From positions 1 through 14,887 of the forward strand of contig JBBRZN010000048.1 in NCBI GenBank assembly GCA_038236705.1: DNA of 14,887 nt. The letters are read 5' to 3'. Below, piece after piece: positions 1 to 5,827 of this stretch (position 1 is the stretch's first letter; each line of letters begins with the position of its first letter). Below the pieces are notes generated by a model. The model worked only from the letters and a program-made list of their open reading frames with translations. It was not told the DNA's origin and did not search any database. This stretch comes from AC-32 sp038236705 (GTDB taxonomy: Bacteria; Actinomycetota; Thermoleophilia; Gaiellales; Gaiellaceae). Both the position numbers and the translations under genes were made by a program.

Positions 1-807
1 CGACGTGTAGGTCAGGAGGTACGGGTGCTCGGACTCGACCGCCAGCGGCTCGAGCTCGCCCGGCGTGTCGGCAACCGCCTCGTCCCAGAAGACATCGCGT
101 CCCGGCTGCATCGGGACGTCGTCGCGTCCGAGCCGCCGCCAGACGACCACGTGCTCGACCGAGGGCGAGTCCGCCAGCGCCTCGTCGACGAGCGCCTTCA
201 TCGGCACCTCGCGGCCGCGGCGCAGCGAGCCGTCTGCGGTGACGACCACCTTCGCCTCGGCGTGCTGGAGCCGCCCTGCGATCGCGGGCGCGGCGAAGCC
301 GGAGAAGATCGGCACCTGGATCGCGCCCAGGTGCGCGCACGCGTGCGAGGCGATCGCGACCTCCGGCGACATCGGCAGGAAGAGGGCGACCCGGTCGCCG
401 GGGCCGACGCCGAGCGCCGCCAGTGCCTCGGCGAAGCAGGTGACCGCCTCCGAGAGCTCGCCGTAGGTGAGCGCGCGCCGCTCCCCGTCTTCGCTCTGCC
501 AGACGGCGGCGTCCTCGCCGGCCCGCGCGCCGCCGGCCCAGCGGTGGACGCAGTTCCAGGCGACGTTCAGCTTCCCGCCGACGAACCAGGTCGCCCATTC
601 CGGCCCGTTCGACTCGTCGACGACCGACTCCCACGGCTGCGAGAACTCGAGCCCCATGTCGTCGATCGCCGCCGGCCAGAAGCGCTCCGGCTCCTCCTGC
701 GAGAAGCGCACGAGCGCCGCGTAGTCGTCGAAACCCAGCTTGCGCGCCAACCGGAGCGCGTTCGAGCCCTCGCGCACCTCGTCCGTCGGAGTCCAGATCG
801 GTTCCAC
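1..807 (-). CDS. acs: Acetyl-CoA synthetase-like AMP-dependent synthetase, N-terminal part (partial)
   Basis: The minus-strand frame is open from a GTG at 805-807 to the window edge, giving 269 residues. It begins VEPIWTPTDEVREGSNALRL and contains an ACS N-terminal region (WATWFVGGKLNVAWNCVHRW, about residues 75-94). The adenylation-domain core follows, with LGVGPGDRVALFLPMSPEVA around 135-155. It stops at HPYLLTYTS, exactly where the ATP-binding YTSGTTGKPKG (A3) motif should begin, so the catalytic C-terminal half lies outside the window. The family activates acetate or a similar short acid to the acyl-CoA through an acyl-adenylate, in the cytoplasm. No Shine-Dalgarno is visible; a TAGGCT hexamer ends 7 nt before the GTG, which suggests a leaderless transcript and supports this start. 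The gene is divergent from the MFS operon. Family is certain; acetate specificity is likely but unproven, because propionate or other acyl-CoA synthetases share these features. Confidence 0.9.
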   Translation of the reverse strand, partial: MEPIWTPTDEVREGSNALRLARKLGFDDYAALVRFSQEEPERFWPAAIDDMGLEFSQPWESVVDESNGPEWATWFVGGKLNVAWNCVHRWAGGARAGEDAAVWQSEDGERRALTYGELSEAVTCFAEALAALGVGPGDRVALFLPMSPEVAIASHACAHLGAIQVPIFSGFAAPAIAGRLQHAEAKVVVTADGSLRRGREVPMKALVDEALADSPSVEHVVVWRRLGRDDVPMQPGRDVFWDEAVADTPGELEPLAVESEHPYLLTYTS

Positions 808-814
808 GCGCGCC

Positions 815-820
815 AGCCTA
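815..820 (-). promoter_or_regulatory. Candidate -10 element of the acetyl-CoA synthetase gene (leaderless start)
   Basis: On the minus strand TAGGCT is followed by 7 nt and then the GTG start at 807. It matches the TAnnnT form of actinobacterial -10 boxes, and the same layout recurs before four other genes here. No convincing -35 is seen. Confidence 0.5.
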
Positions 821-827
821 ACGAGCC

Positions 828-856
828 TTGACCCTCTAGCTAGCGACGGCTAACCT
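828..856 (+). promoter_or_regulatory. Candidate sigma-70-type promoter of the MFS-TetR operon
   Basis: TTGACC (828-833) is separated by 17 nt from TAACCT (851-856). That puts the transcription start near 863 and gives a leader of about 32 nt carrying the purine-rich ribosome binding site at 879-890. Spacing and -35 match are good; the -10 fits TAnnnT only. Confidence 0.55.
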
Positions 857-872
857 AGTGCCGACTAACTTA
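847..872 (+). repeat. Tandem 11-bp repeat overlapping the MFS operon -10; candidate TetR operator
   Basis: CGGCTAACCTA (847-857) and CGACTAACTTA (862-872) match at 9 of 11 positions, 15 bp apart start to start. The first copy covers the candidate -10 and the second covers the expected transcription start. A third CTAAC core lies at 818-822, over the -10 of the divergent gene. TetR operators are usually inverted rather than direct repeats, so the assignment to the TetR protein at 2331-2933 is inference from position. Confidence 0.4.
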
Positions 873-894
873 CTGCGAGAGAGGAGAGGGACGC

Positions 895-2334
895 GTGCGA
901 GCACGGATCTTTGCGGAGGAGAACAAGAAGTGGTGGACGCTCGGCGCGGTCTCGTTCGGGCTCTTCATGATCATGCTGGACAACACAATCGTGAACGTCG
1001 CGCTGCCGTCGATCCAGAGCGACCTGCACATCGGCATCTCGGAGCTCGAGTGGGTGGTCAACGGCTACGCGCTGACCTTCGCAGTGCTGATGCTGACCGG
1101 CGGGAAGCTGGCCGACCTCTTCGGGCGGCGCCTGATCTTCATCGTCGGCCTTGCGATCTTCACCGGGGCCTCGCTCGCGTGCGGGCTCGCTCCCGACGCG
1201 AACTTCTTGATCGGCGCGCGTGTGGTTCAGGGCGTCGGCTCTGCGCTGATGAATCCGGCCACGCTCTCGATCATCACCGCCAGTTTCCCGCCGCGGCAGC
1301 GTGGGACAGCGATCGGCGTCTGGGCCGGCGTCTCGGCGCTCGCGCTCGCGATCGGGCCGCTCGTCGGAGGCGTGATCACGCAGCACATCAGCTGGAACTG
1401 GATCTTCTTCATCAACGTGCCGGTTGGGATCCTCGCGATCGTCGTTGCCCGCCTCGTGATCAGGGAGTCCCGCGACACCTCCGCAGAGCAGCGGCTCGAC
1501 CTGCCGGGCCTGCTCACCTCCGCGATCGGACTGTTCGCGCTGATCTACGCGCTGATCGAGGCCAACACCTACGGCTGGACCTCCGGCCGAATCCTGGCCT
1601 GCTTCGCAATCGCGGTGATGGGCCTCGCTGCGTTCGTCGTGCTCGAGCTGCGCCAGCGCGTGCCGATGCTCGACCTCTCGCTCTTCCGCAACCCGACGTT
1701 CGCCGGCGCCAACGCGATCATGCTGCTCGTCGCGTTGGCGATGTTCGGCGTCTTCTTCTACGTCTCGCTGTACGTCCAGAACGTCCTGCACTACTCGCCC
1801 ACCCAGGCCGGCGCGACCTTCTTGCCGATGACGCTTTGCATCGTCTTCCTGGCGCCGATCGCAGGAAGGGTCAGCGATCGGTTCGGACCGCGCTGGCTGA
1901 TCGCCTCCGGCATGACTCTCGTCGCCGGCTCGCTCGTGATCTTCGGCCGGCTCGACCTCACCTCGAACTTCTGGGACATCTTCCCGGCGCTCCTGATCGG
2001 CGGGGCCGGGATGGCCATGTCGATGGCGCCGACGACGGCGACCGCGATGCACGCGGTGCCGGTGGACAAGGCCGGCGTGGGCTCGGCGGTGCTGAACAGC
2101 ATGCGCCAGGTCGGCGGCTCGCTCGGGATCGCCGTCATGGGCGCGATCGTCGCGTCGTACGTCCACAGCCCGCTTTCCGACCCGCGCGCGCTCGGCGAGT
2201 TCGTGCAGGGCTTCCAGCGCTCACTGCTCGTCGCGGCCGTGATCGCGTTCACCGCGGCGCTCGTGGCCGTCGTGGCCCTGCGCAAGCCGGAGCATGCGGA
2301 CGAGCCGGTGCAGATCTCCGAGGTCGCTGCGTGA
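895..2334 (+). CDS. MFS efflux transporter, DHA2 family (EmrB/QacA type)
   Basis: A 479-residue membrane protein, the usual length for 14-helix DHA2 drug:proton antiporters. After a short polar N-terminus, helix 1 carries LDNTIVNVALPSIQ (about residues 25-38), the hallmark motif of this family. The loop between helices 2 and 3 has GGKLADLFGRR (motif A). GVGSALMNPATLSII follows and matches the motif C region, and alternating hydrophobic segments run to the C-terminus. Start choice: the GTG at 895 sits a few bases behind the purine-rich GAGAGGAGAGGGA (878-890), a fair ribosome binding site. It is first in an operon with the TetR gene, whose start overlaps this stop codon by 4 bp. Known role of the family: proton-driven export of amphipathic drugs or metabolites across the inner membrane. 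The substrate cannot be read from the sequence. Regulation by the downstream TetR protein through the repeat at 847-872 is inferred. Confidence 0.92.
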   Translation: MRARIFAEENKKWWTLGAVSFGLFMIMLDNTIVNVALPSIQSDLHIGISELEWVVNGYALTFAVLMLTGGKLADLFGRRLIFIVGLAIFTGASLACGLAPDANFLIGARVVQGVGSALMNPATLSIITASFPPRQRGTAIGVWAGVSALALAIGPLVGGVITQHISWNWIFFINVPVGILAIVVARLVIRESRDTSAEQRLDLPGLLTSAIGLFALIYALIEANTYGWTSGRILACFAIAVMGLAAFVVLELRQRVPMLDLSLFRNPTFAGANAIMLLVALAMFGVFFYVSLYVQNVLHYSPTQAGATFLPMTLCIVFLAPIAGRVSDRFGPRWLIASGMTLVAGSLVIFGRLDLTSNFWDIFPALLIGGAGMAMSMAPTTATAMHAVPVDKAGVGSAVLNSMRQVGGSLGIAVMGAIVASYVHSPLSDPRALGEFVQGFQRSLLVAAVIAFTAALVAVVALRKPEHADEPVQISEVAA

Positions 2335-2933
2335 ACGAGCCGCGGACGAGGCTCCCGGCCAAGGAGCGCCGCACCGCTGTCGTGGAGACCGCCTGCCGGG
2401 TCTTCGCGAAGAGCAGTTACCGCGGTTCGACCACCGCGCAGATCGCCCGCGAGACCGGGGTCACCGAGCCGGTGCTCTACCGGCACTTCGCCTCGAAGCG
2501 CGAGCTCTACCTCGCCTGCCTGGCCGCCGCATGGGAGCGCCTGCGGCTTCTCTGGGACACGGCACTCGAGCGTGAGGAGGAGCCGGCCATGTGGCTGGCG
2601 ACGCTCGGCCAGACCTATCTCCAGGGTCGAGCTGCCGACCGGATCATTCTCGTCGACCTCTGGATCCAGGCGCTGACGGAGGCCGCCGACGACCTCGAGA
2701 TCCGCCGCGGCCTGCGGGAGCAGGTGCGGGAGGTGCACGGCTTCGTGGCGGACGTGATCCGGCGGGCCCAGAAGGCCGGCGGCATCGTCCCGGAGCGCGA
2801 CGCCGACGCAGAGGCGTGGATCTTCATCTCGCTGGGCCTGCTCTCGACGATCGACCGCCGCCTGACCGGCCTCGTGGGCGACGAGTTCGACCGCATCATC
2901 GCCTCGCGCCGCGCCTGGATGACCGGGCGTTAG
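2331..2933 (+). CDS. TetR/AcrR-family transcriptional regulator
   Basis: A 200-residue protein, typical length for TetR. The N-terminal HTH spans about residues 12-60: ETACRVFAKSSYRGSTTAQI, then ARETGVTEPVLYRHFASKRE, the latter being the classic TetR recognition helix followed by YxHF and K(R)EL. The rest is the helical ligand-binding and dimerisation domain. The start is the GTG at 2331, which shares GTGA with the stop of the MFS gene, so translational coupling is likely. The same frame stays open far upstream to 858, but that stretch is an out-of-frame shadow of the transporter. TetR repressors encoded with an efflux pump usually repress it until an exported ligand binds; that role is inferred here. 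The gene runs towards the terminator at 2962-2989. Confidence 0.92.
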   Translation: MNEPRTRLPAKERRTAVVETACRVFAKSSYRGSTTAQIARETGVTEPVLYRHFASKRELYLACLAAAWERLRLLWDTALEREEEPAMWLATLGQTYLQGRAADRIILVDLWIQALTEAADDLEIRRGLREQVREVHGFVADVIRRAQKAGGIVPERDADAEAWIFISLGLLSTIDRRLTGLVGDEFDRIIASRRAWMTGR

Positions 2934-2954
2934 CGCGCTGCCGGCGGCTCGAGC

Positions 2955-2989
2955 AAAAAGAAAGCCCCCGGCTGCGGCTCCGGGGGCTT
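2955..2989 (-). terminator. Rho-independent terminator of the minus-strand small RNA; probably bidirectional
   Basis: A perfect 10-bp stem (AAGCCCCCGG 2962-2971, CCGGGGGCTT 2980-2989) with an 8-nt loop. On the minus strand it is followed by TCTTTTT, a textbook U-tract. On the plus strand it lies 28 bp after the TetR stop and is followed by the weaker CACTATTTTG, so it probably also ends the MFS-TetR transcript. Confidence 0.88.
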
Positions 2990-3134
2990 CACTATTTTGT
3001 GCCCGCCTGTTCGAGAGGGCGACTTCCCGGAGGCCTTGGCTCTGCGGCCCAGCCACAACCTCCGGGTTTTTGTCGCCTTACTCTTGGCGCGCCCCTTGCA
3101 TCCATTAAGCCTGGCGTCCGGCTGGCTGCAAGGT
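2955..3134 (-). ncRNA. Candidate structured small RNA, about 180 nt, family not recognised
   Basis: A strong minus-strand promoter (3141-3169) and a canonical terminator (2955-2989) bracket about 180 nt with no convincing protein gene. Read 5' to 3' on the minus strand it can form three elements. First is a 5' stem CCTTGCA/TGCAAGG (arms at 3127-3133 and 3094-3100). Second is a long central hairpin: GGCGAC/GTCGCC outer (3072-3077, 3018-3023), CCCGGAGG/CCTCCGGG middle (3059-3066, 3026-3033) and TGGCT/AGCCA inner (3051-3055, 3037-3041). Third is the terminator stem. A short alternative pairing CGCC/GGCG lies between the second and third elements. I do not see the conserved cores of SRP RNA, tmRNA or RNase P RNA, nor the 6S closing-stem layout. 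It is transcribed divergently from the XRE/TPR regulator and convergently to TetR. Its function is unknown; a trans-acting regulatory RNA controlled by the neighbouring regulator is a possibility only. Confidence 0.6.
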
Positions 3135-3140
3135 GGACGG

Positions 3141-3169
3141 ACTATAGACCTGGCCCTCTGAAGAGTCAA
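3141..3169 (-). promoter_or_regulatory. Strong sigma-70-type promoter for the minus-strand small RNA
   Basis: On the minus strand, TTGACT (plus 3164-3169) lies 17 nt before TATAGT (plus 3141-3146), the best promoter match in the window. Upstream of the -35 (plus 3170-3200) the DNA is unusually AT-rich for this genome, resembling an UP element. Expected start near 3134. Confidence 0.75.
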
Positions 3170-3175
3170 GTAGCT

Positions 3176-3189
3176 AAATCAAGTGATTT
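3176..3189. promoter_or_regulatory. Palindromic candidate operator between the small RNA and the XRE/TPR regulator
   Basis: AAATCA (3176-3181) and TGATTT (3184-3189) form a perfect inverted repeat around AG. It starts 7 bp upstream of the small-RNA -35, centred near -48 of that promoter, a position usual for activators. TCAAGT occurs at 3166-3171 and within the palindrome (3179-3184). GAGTCAAG occurs at 3163-3170, over the -35, and again at 3268-3275, over the ribosome binding site of the regulator gene. Which protein binds is not known; the XRE/TPR protein is the obvious candidate. Confidence 0.35.
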
Positions 3190-3276
3190 TGAATTTCGCC
3201 AGTTCACCGCATTTCTCCTACGGCCATGCCCTTTTTGGGGGATATTGAGTAACAGGCACTTGCGCCGGAGTCAAGC

Positions 3277-4650
3277 ATGCGTTTCACTGCACCTGTAGTC
3301 CTCATGCCGCGTGTATCCCTCAGCGACCGAACTCGCACGACCTCACCTGGCGGCTCCCGCCTGGGTGAGCGCGTGCGGCAGCTGCGTGTAGCGGCGGGCC
3401 TGACCCAGACCGACCTGGCCGGCGAGCGCTTCTCGAAGGAGTACGTCAGCCAGATCGAGCGGGGCAAGACCCGTCCCACGCGCGAGACCGTTGAGTGGCT
3501 CGCCGCGAAGCTCGGCGCCGACGCCGGCTTCCTCGAGCGCGGGGTCTCCACCGACGAGCGGAGCCGCGTCGAGGGGATGCTGGCACGGGCCGAAGCGCTT
3601 GCGAACGCCCACCGCTACGACGAGGCGGTCGAGGAGCTCGAGAACTCCCGCACCGCAGTCATGGCCACCGGGGCGATCGAGCTGGAGGCTCGCGCGCTCT
3701 CGACGGAGGCCTGGGCGCGGATGGAGCGCGGCGAGGTCAAGCCCGCCCTCGAGCTGCTGGAGCGCTGCCGGACGATCAACGACGGCCCCGGCTTCTCGGA
3801 CGTCGACCGCGCGCAGATCCTGTTCCGAATGGCCGTCTGCCGCTACCACCTTTCGAGCATCGCCTCGGCGGTTGCGCTCTTCAGCGAAGCGCTGAAGCTC
3901 GCGGAGGGCTCCGGCCTTCCGTGCGACCTGCTGCGCTCCGAGATCCTCGGCTGGCGCTCGCGCTGCTACCGCCGCCAGCGTGACCTCGAGGCCGCGCGCG
4001 AGGACGTCGAGCGCGCGCTGGAGCTTGCGCAGTCGCTGGACGACCACCGCACGATGGCCAACGTGTACTTCCAGGCCTCGCTCGTTTCCGAGCGCATGGG
4101 GCACTGGGTGCTCGCCCGCAGCTACGCGGAGCGCGCGAAGGCCTACTACGAACAGCTCAACGACGAGCGCAACGTCGGCCGGCTTCTCAACAACCTCGGC
4201 GGGCTCAACTTCCAGCTCGGCAAGCCCGAGCGGGCCGTCGAGGACCTGAAGAGCGCCTACACCGTCCTGCTGGACAAGGGCAGCGACGCCGAGGCCGCCA
4301 ACGTCGTCTCCTCGCTCGCGCACGTGCACCTGATGACCGGTCAGGTGGAGTCGGCCGAGAAGGAGGCCCGGCACGCGCTGGAGCTCCTCGCGGGCCGCGA
4401 AGATTTCCTCCTCGACATCGCACCGACCCAGCTCGTGCTCGGCCGCTCGCTCATGGAGCAGGGCCGGCTCGACGAGGCGCACGAGATGCTGCGCACCGCC
4501 GAAGCGAGCGCCGAACAGCTCGAATCGATCAGCCATCGCGCCGCGGCGTGGATGGCTCAGGGCGATCTCGCCGCCCGCCAGGGCGAGGACGCAACGGCCG
4601 CACGGCTGTACCGCAAGGCCGCCGAGGCCCTCCAGGATGTCCGCTTCTAA
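3277..4650 (+). CDS. XRE-family HTH / tetratricopeptide-repeat regulator (RRNPP-like peptide receptor candidate)
   Basis: A 457-residue cytoplasmic protein. Residues 29-88 are an XRE/Cro-type HTH (LGERVRQLRVAAGLTQTDLA, then FSKEYVSQIERGKTRPTRET). Residues about 98-452 are a run of roughly nine TPR helix pairs, for example GRLLNNLGGLNFQLGKPERA at 301-320 and LFRMAVCRYHLSSIASAVAL at 182-201. HTH plus about nine TPRs is the design of RRNPP regulators (PlcR, NprR, PrgX), whose TPR domain binds a short re-imported peptide, often through conserved asparagines. N305 and N306 in the NNLGG turn are candidates. It is somewhat longer than PlcR (about 285 residues) and close to NprR (about 420). The ATG at 3277 is chosen for GGAG at 3267-3270; Met10 (3304) has no such site. 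The gene is followed 19 bp later by a secreted-peptide gene, which strengthens the receptor reading. A peptide-independent XRE-TPR regulator remains possible. The fold is certain, the role inferred. Confidence 0.9.
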   Translation: MRFTAPVVLMPRVSLSDRTRTTSPGGSRLGERVRQLRVAAGLTQTDLAGERFSKEYVSQIERGKTRPTRETVEWLAAKLGADAGFLERGVSTDERSRVEGMLARAEALANAHRYDEAVEELENSRTAVMATGAIELEARALSTEAWARMERGEVKPALELLERCRTINDGPGFSDVDRAQILFRMAVCRYHLSSIASAVALFSEALKLAEGSGLPCDLLRSEILGWRSRCYRRQRDLEAAREDVERALELAQSLDDHRTMANVYFQASLVSERMGHWVLARSYAERAKAYYEQLNDERNVGRLLNNLGGLNFQLGKPERAVEDLKSAYTVLLDKGSDAEAANVVSSLAHVHLMTGQVESAEKEARHALELLAGREDFLLDIAPTQLVLGRSLMEQGRLDEAHEMLRTAEASAEQLESISHRAAAWMAQGDLAARQGEDATAARLYRKAAEALQDVRF

Positions 4651-4654
4651 GCCG

Positions 4655-4668
4655 AGAAAGGAGGTGAT
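4655..4668 (+). promoter_or_regulatory. Extended perfect Shine-Dalgarno for the signal-peptide gene
   Basis: AGAAAGGAGGTGAT is complementary over 14 nt to the usual actinobacterial 16S rRNA 3' end (ATCACCTCCTTTCT). The GGAGG core (4660-4664) sits 5 nt before the ATG at 4670, which favours that start over the in-frame ATG at 4667 lying inside the site. Confidence 0.8.
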
Positions 4669-4669
4669 G

Positions 4670-4792
4670 ATGAACAAAGCACGCCTTATCTCCCTCATGG
4701 TCTCGCTGTCGGTCCTGGTTTTCTCTCTCCAGGGCTTCGCTCAGGGCCTCCGCTTCCTCGGTCTTCCGGGTAGCTGGTTCGACGGTCATTAG
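4670..4792 (+). CDS. Small secreted peptide, candidate quorum-sensing pheromone precursor
   Basis: A 40-codon ORF 19 bp after the XRE/TPR gene, behind a perfect ribosome binding site. It has a positively charged N-terminus (MNKAR), a hydrophobic core (LISLMVSLSVLVFSL, residues 6-20) and a signal-peptidase-like end QGFA (21-24). After cleavage at Ala24 the mature part would be QGLRFLGLPGSWFDGH (25-40). This is the layout of PapR, NprX and Phr precursors: a Sec signal followed by a short C-terminal segment that is trimmed outside the cell and re-imported. It differs from a lipoprotein (no lipobox Cys) and from a bacteriocin (no double-Gly leader). The gene is almost certainly co-transcribed with the regulator. 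There is no sequence family I recognise, so pheromone function rests on architecture and position. An alternative is a small membrane or secreted peptide under the regulator's control. Confidence 0.8.
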   Translation: MNKARLISLMVSLSVLVFSLQGFAQGLRFLGLPGSWFDGH

Positions 4793-4800
4793 ACGACCTG

Positions 4801-4832
4801 AGTCGTGCGCACGGAAGACGGTGCGCACGACT
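4801..4832 (+). terminator. Perfect 12-bp hairpin after the regulator-peptide operon
   Basis: AGTCGTGCGCAC (4801-4812) and GTGCGCACGACT (4821-4832) pair perfectly around an 8-nt loop, 8 bp after the peptide stop. No U-tract follows, so it is either a U-less terminator or mRNA 3' stabiliser, as common in high-GC actinobacteria, or less likely an operator. Confidence 0.55.
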
Positions 4833-4909
4833 GATCGCGGTGCGGCCGCGCTCCTGCTCAGCGGCAGCAAGCGTTTCACCCAGCGGCGTTCGGGTGTCCC
4901 TCGGGTAGC

Positions 4910-4915
4910 TAGACT
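4910..4915 (+). promoter_or_regulatory. Candidate -10 element of the lipoprotein gene (leaderless start)
   Basis: TAGACT is followed by 6 nt and then the GTG at 4922; there is no Shine-Dalgarno before the GTG. Confidence 0.5.
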
Positions 4916-4921
4916 CGGCGC

Positions 4922-5804
4922 GTGGGTCGCCTCACCGCTGTGGTCGTCCTCGCAGCGGCTCTCCTTGCCGGCTGTGGCGGCTCCAGCTCTTCCTCGCACG
5001 GCACCCTCGAGGGGTACCTGAAGCGCCCCGGGCCCGACGTTTCGATCACGGCCGGGGCCTCCGAGTTCGTGCCGGGCTCCGTCCGCTACCCGTTCCTGGT
5101 GATCCGGAACGACGCACGGCCCGTGGAACGAAGCACGGCCAGGGTTTGGATCGCTTCCAGTCGGGACCGGGCGCCGTTCGCGCGGGTGACGGCACGACTC
5201 GAGCCGATCGGGATCCCCGGGCGTTCCGCCCCTGCCTTCGGCGAGGTGAGCCGGATCTACGTCGCGCACTTCCGAGTCCCCCGCCCGGGCCGCTACTGGG
5301 TCGTCGCGGAGCCGGCCGAGGCGAAGATCCAGGCGGTCGGCGCCCTGGAGGTCACCGCCCGGTCGCCGAGCCCGGCGGTCGACGCGAAGGCCCGCGCTCC
5401 GACACGCCCACGCTCGCCGGCGCGAGCGTCGCGAGCCTGACGACGAGGCGCCCGGCGGACCTCGGGCTCCTGCGCTAGTCGCGGGCGCCCTTGCCGTACA
5501 TCGGCCGTTCGTGGTCACCTTCGCCACACCGAAGTTCTGCACCAGCCGAATCTGCGGGCCGGTCGTGGACGTCGTGGACGCGGTTCGCAAGAGCTTTGCC
5601 TCGAACCCCGTCAGGTTCATCCACGTCGAGGTCTTCCGGGACAACGACCCGGCGAAGGGCTACAACCGCTGGATGCGCCAGTGGGGCCTCCGCAGCGAGC
5701 CGTGGACCTTCCTCGTCGGGCGCGACGGCCGGGTGAAGGCCAAGTTCGAGGGCTCGGTCTCGGCGGCCGAGCTGACCGCGGCGATTCGCGCGCGGTTGCT
5801 GTGA
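4922..5804 (+). pseudogene. Broken lipoprotein with C-terminal thioredoxin-like domain
   Basis: The reading frame is split over three frames. The first part (4922-5440) starts MGRLTAVVVLAAALLAGCGG, a lipoprotein signal with lipobox LAGC (Cys18), followed by a domain of about 120 residues with beta-rich character that I do not recognise (VRYPFLVIRNDARPVERSTA). Near 5395-5400 the coding sense moves to the next frame (SDTPTLAGASVASLTTRRPA), which ends at a TAG at 5476-5478. It then moves again to a third frame, from about 5480 to the stop at 5802-5804. That last part reads VVTFATPKFCTSRICGPVVD and then FLVGRDGRVKAKFEGSVSAA, a thioredoxin-like fold with a CX4C pair in place of CXXC. The three parts read as one protein of about 290 residues, so I call one gene with two frameshifts. 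Either it is a real pseudogene or there are base-call errors. An intact version would be a membrane-anchored extracytoplasmic redox protein. It is followed immediately by another broken gene. Confidence 0.7.
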
Positions 5805-5827
5805 CCCTTCGCCGGGGAAGGCTGACG

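Noticed and set aside
25..831. Plus-strand 268-codon frame opposite the acetyl-CoA synthetase
   Set aside because: Arg/Asp/Leu-rich antisense shadow; the minus-strand frame has clear family motifs.
858..2330. Very long upstream extension of the TetR frame
   Set aside because: It is an Arg-rich out-of-frame shadow of the MFS transporter; the TetR domain begins just after the GTG at 2331.
2992..3105. 37-codon minus-strand ORF (starts MDARGAPRV) inside the small RNA, ending just before the terminator
   Set aside because: Only a weak AGG lies upstream, the composition is Pro/Arg/Gly-rich and the ORF is dictated by the stem sequences. Kept as a remote possibility of a dual-function RNA only.
2955..3134. 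Assignment of the small RNA to 6S, SRP, tmRNA or RNase P RNA
   Set aside because: Conserved cores (for example the SRP GGAAGGAAGCA loop, or 6S pairing of 5' and 3' ends) are absent; the 5' end folds on itself.
2930..3169. Minus-strand 79-codon open frame rich in Arg/Lys across the small-RNA region
   Set aside because: It runs through the small-RNA promoter region, the hairpins and the whole terminator stem, and no ribosome binding site was identified; GC-rich DNA gives such frames by chance.
4801..4832. Reading the 12-bp hairpin as a transposon end or attachment site
   Set aside because: No partner copy, no flanking target duplication and no recombinase gene; position after an operon fits a transcript end better.
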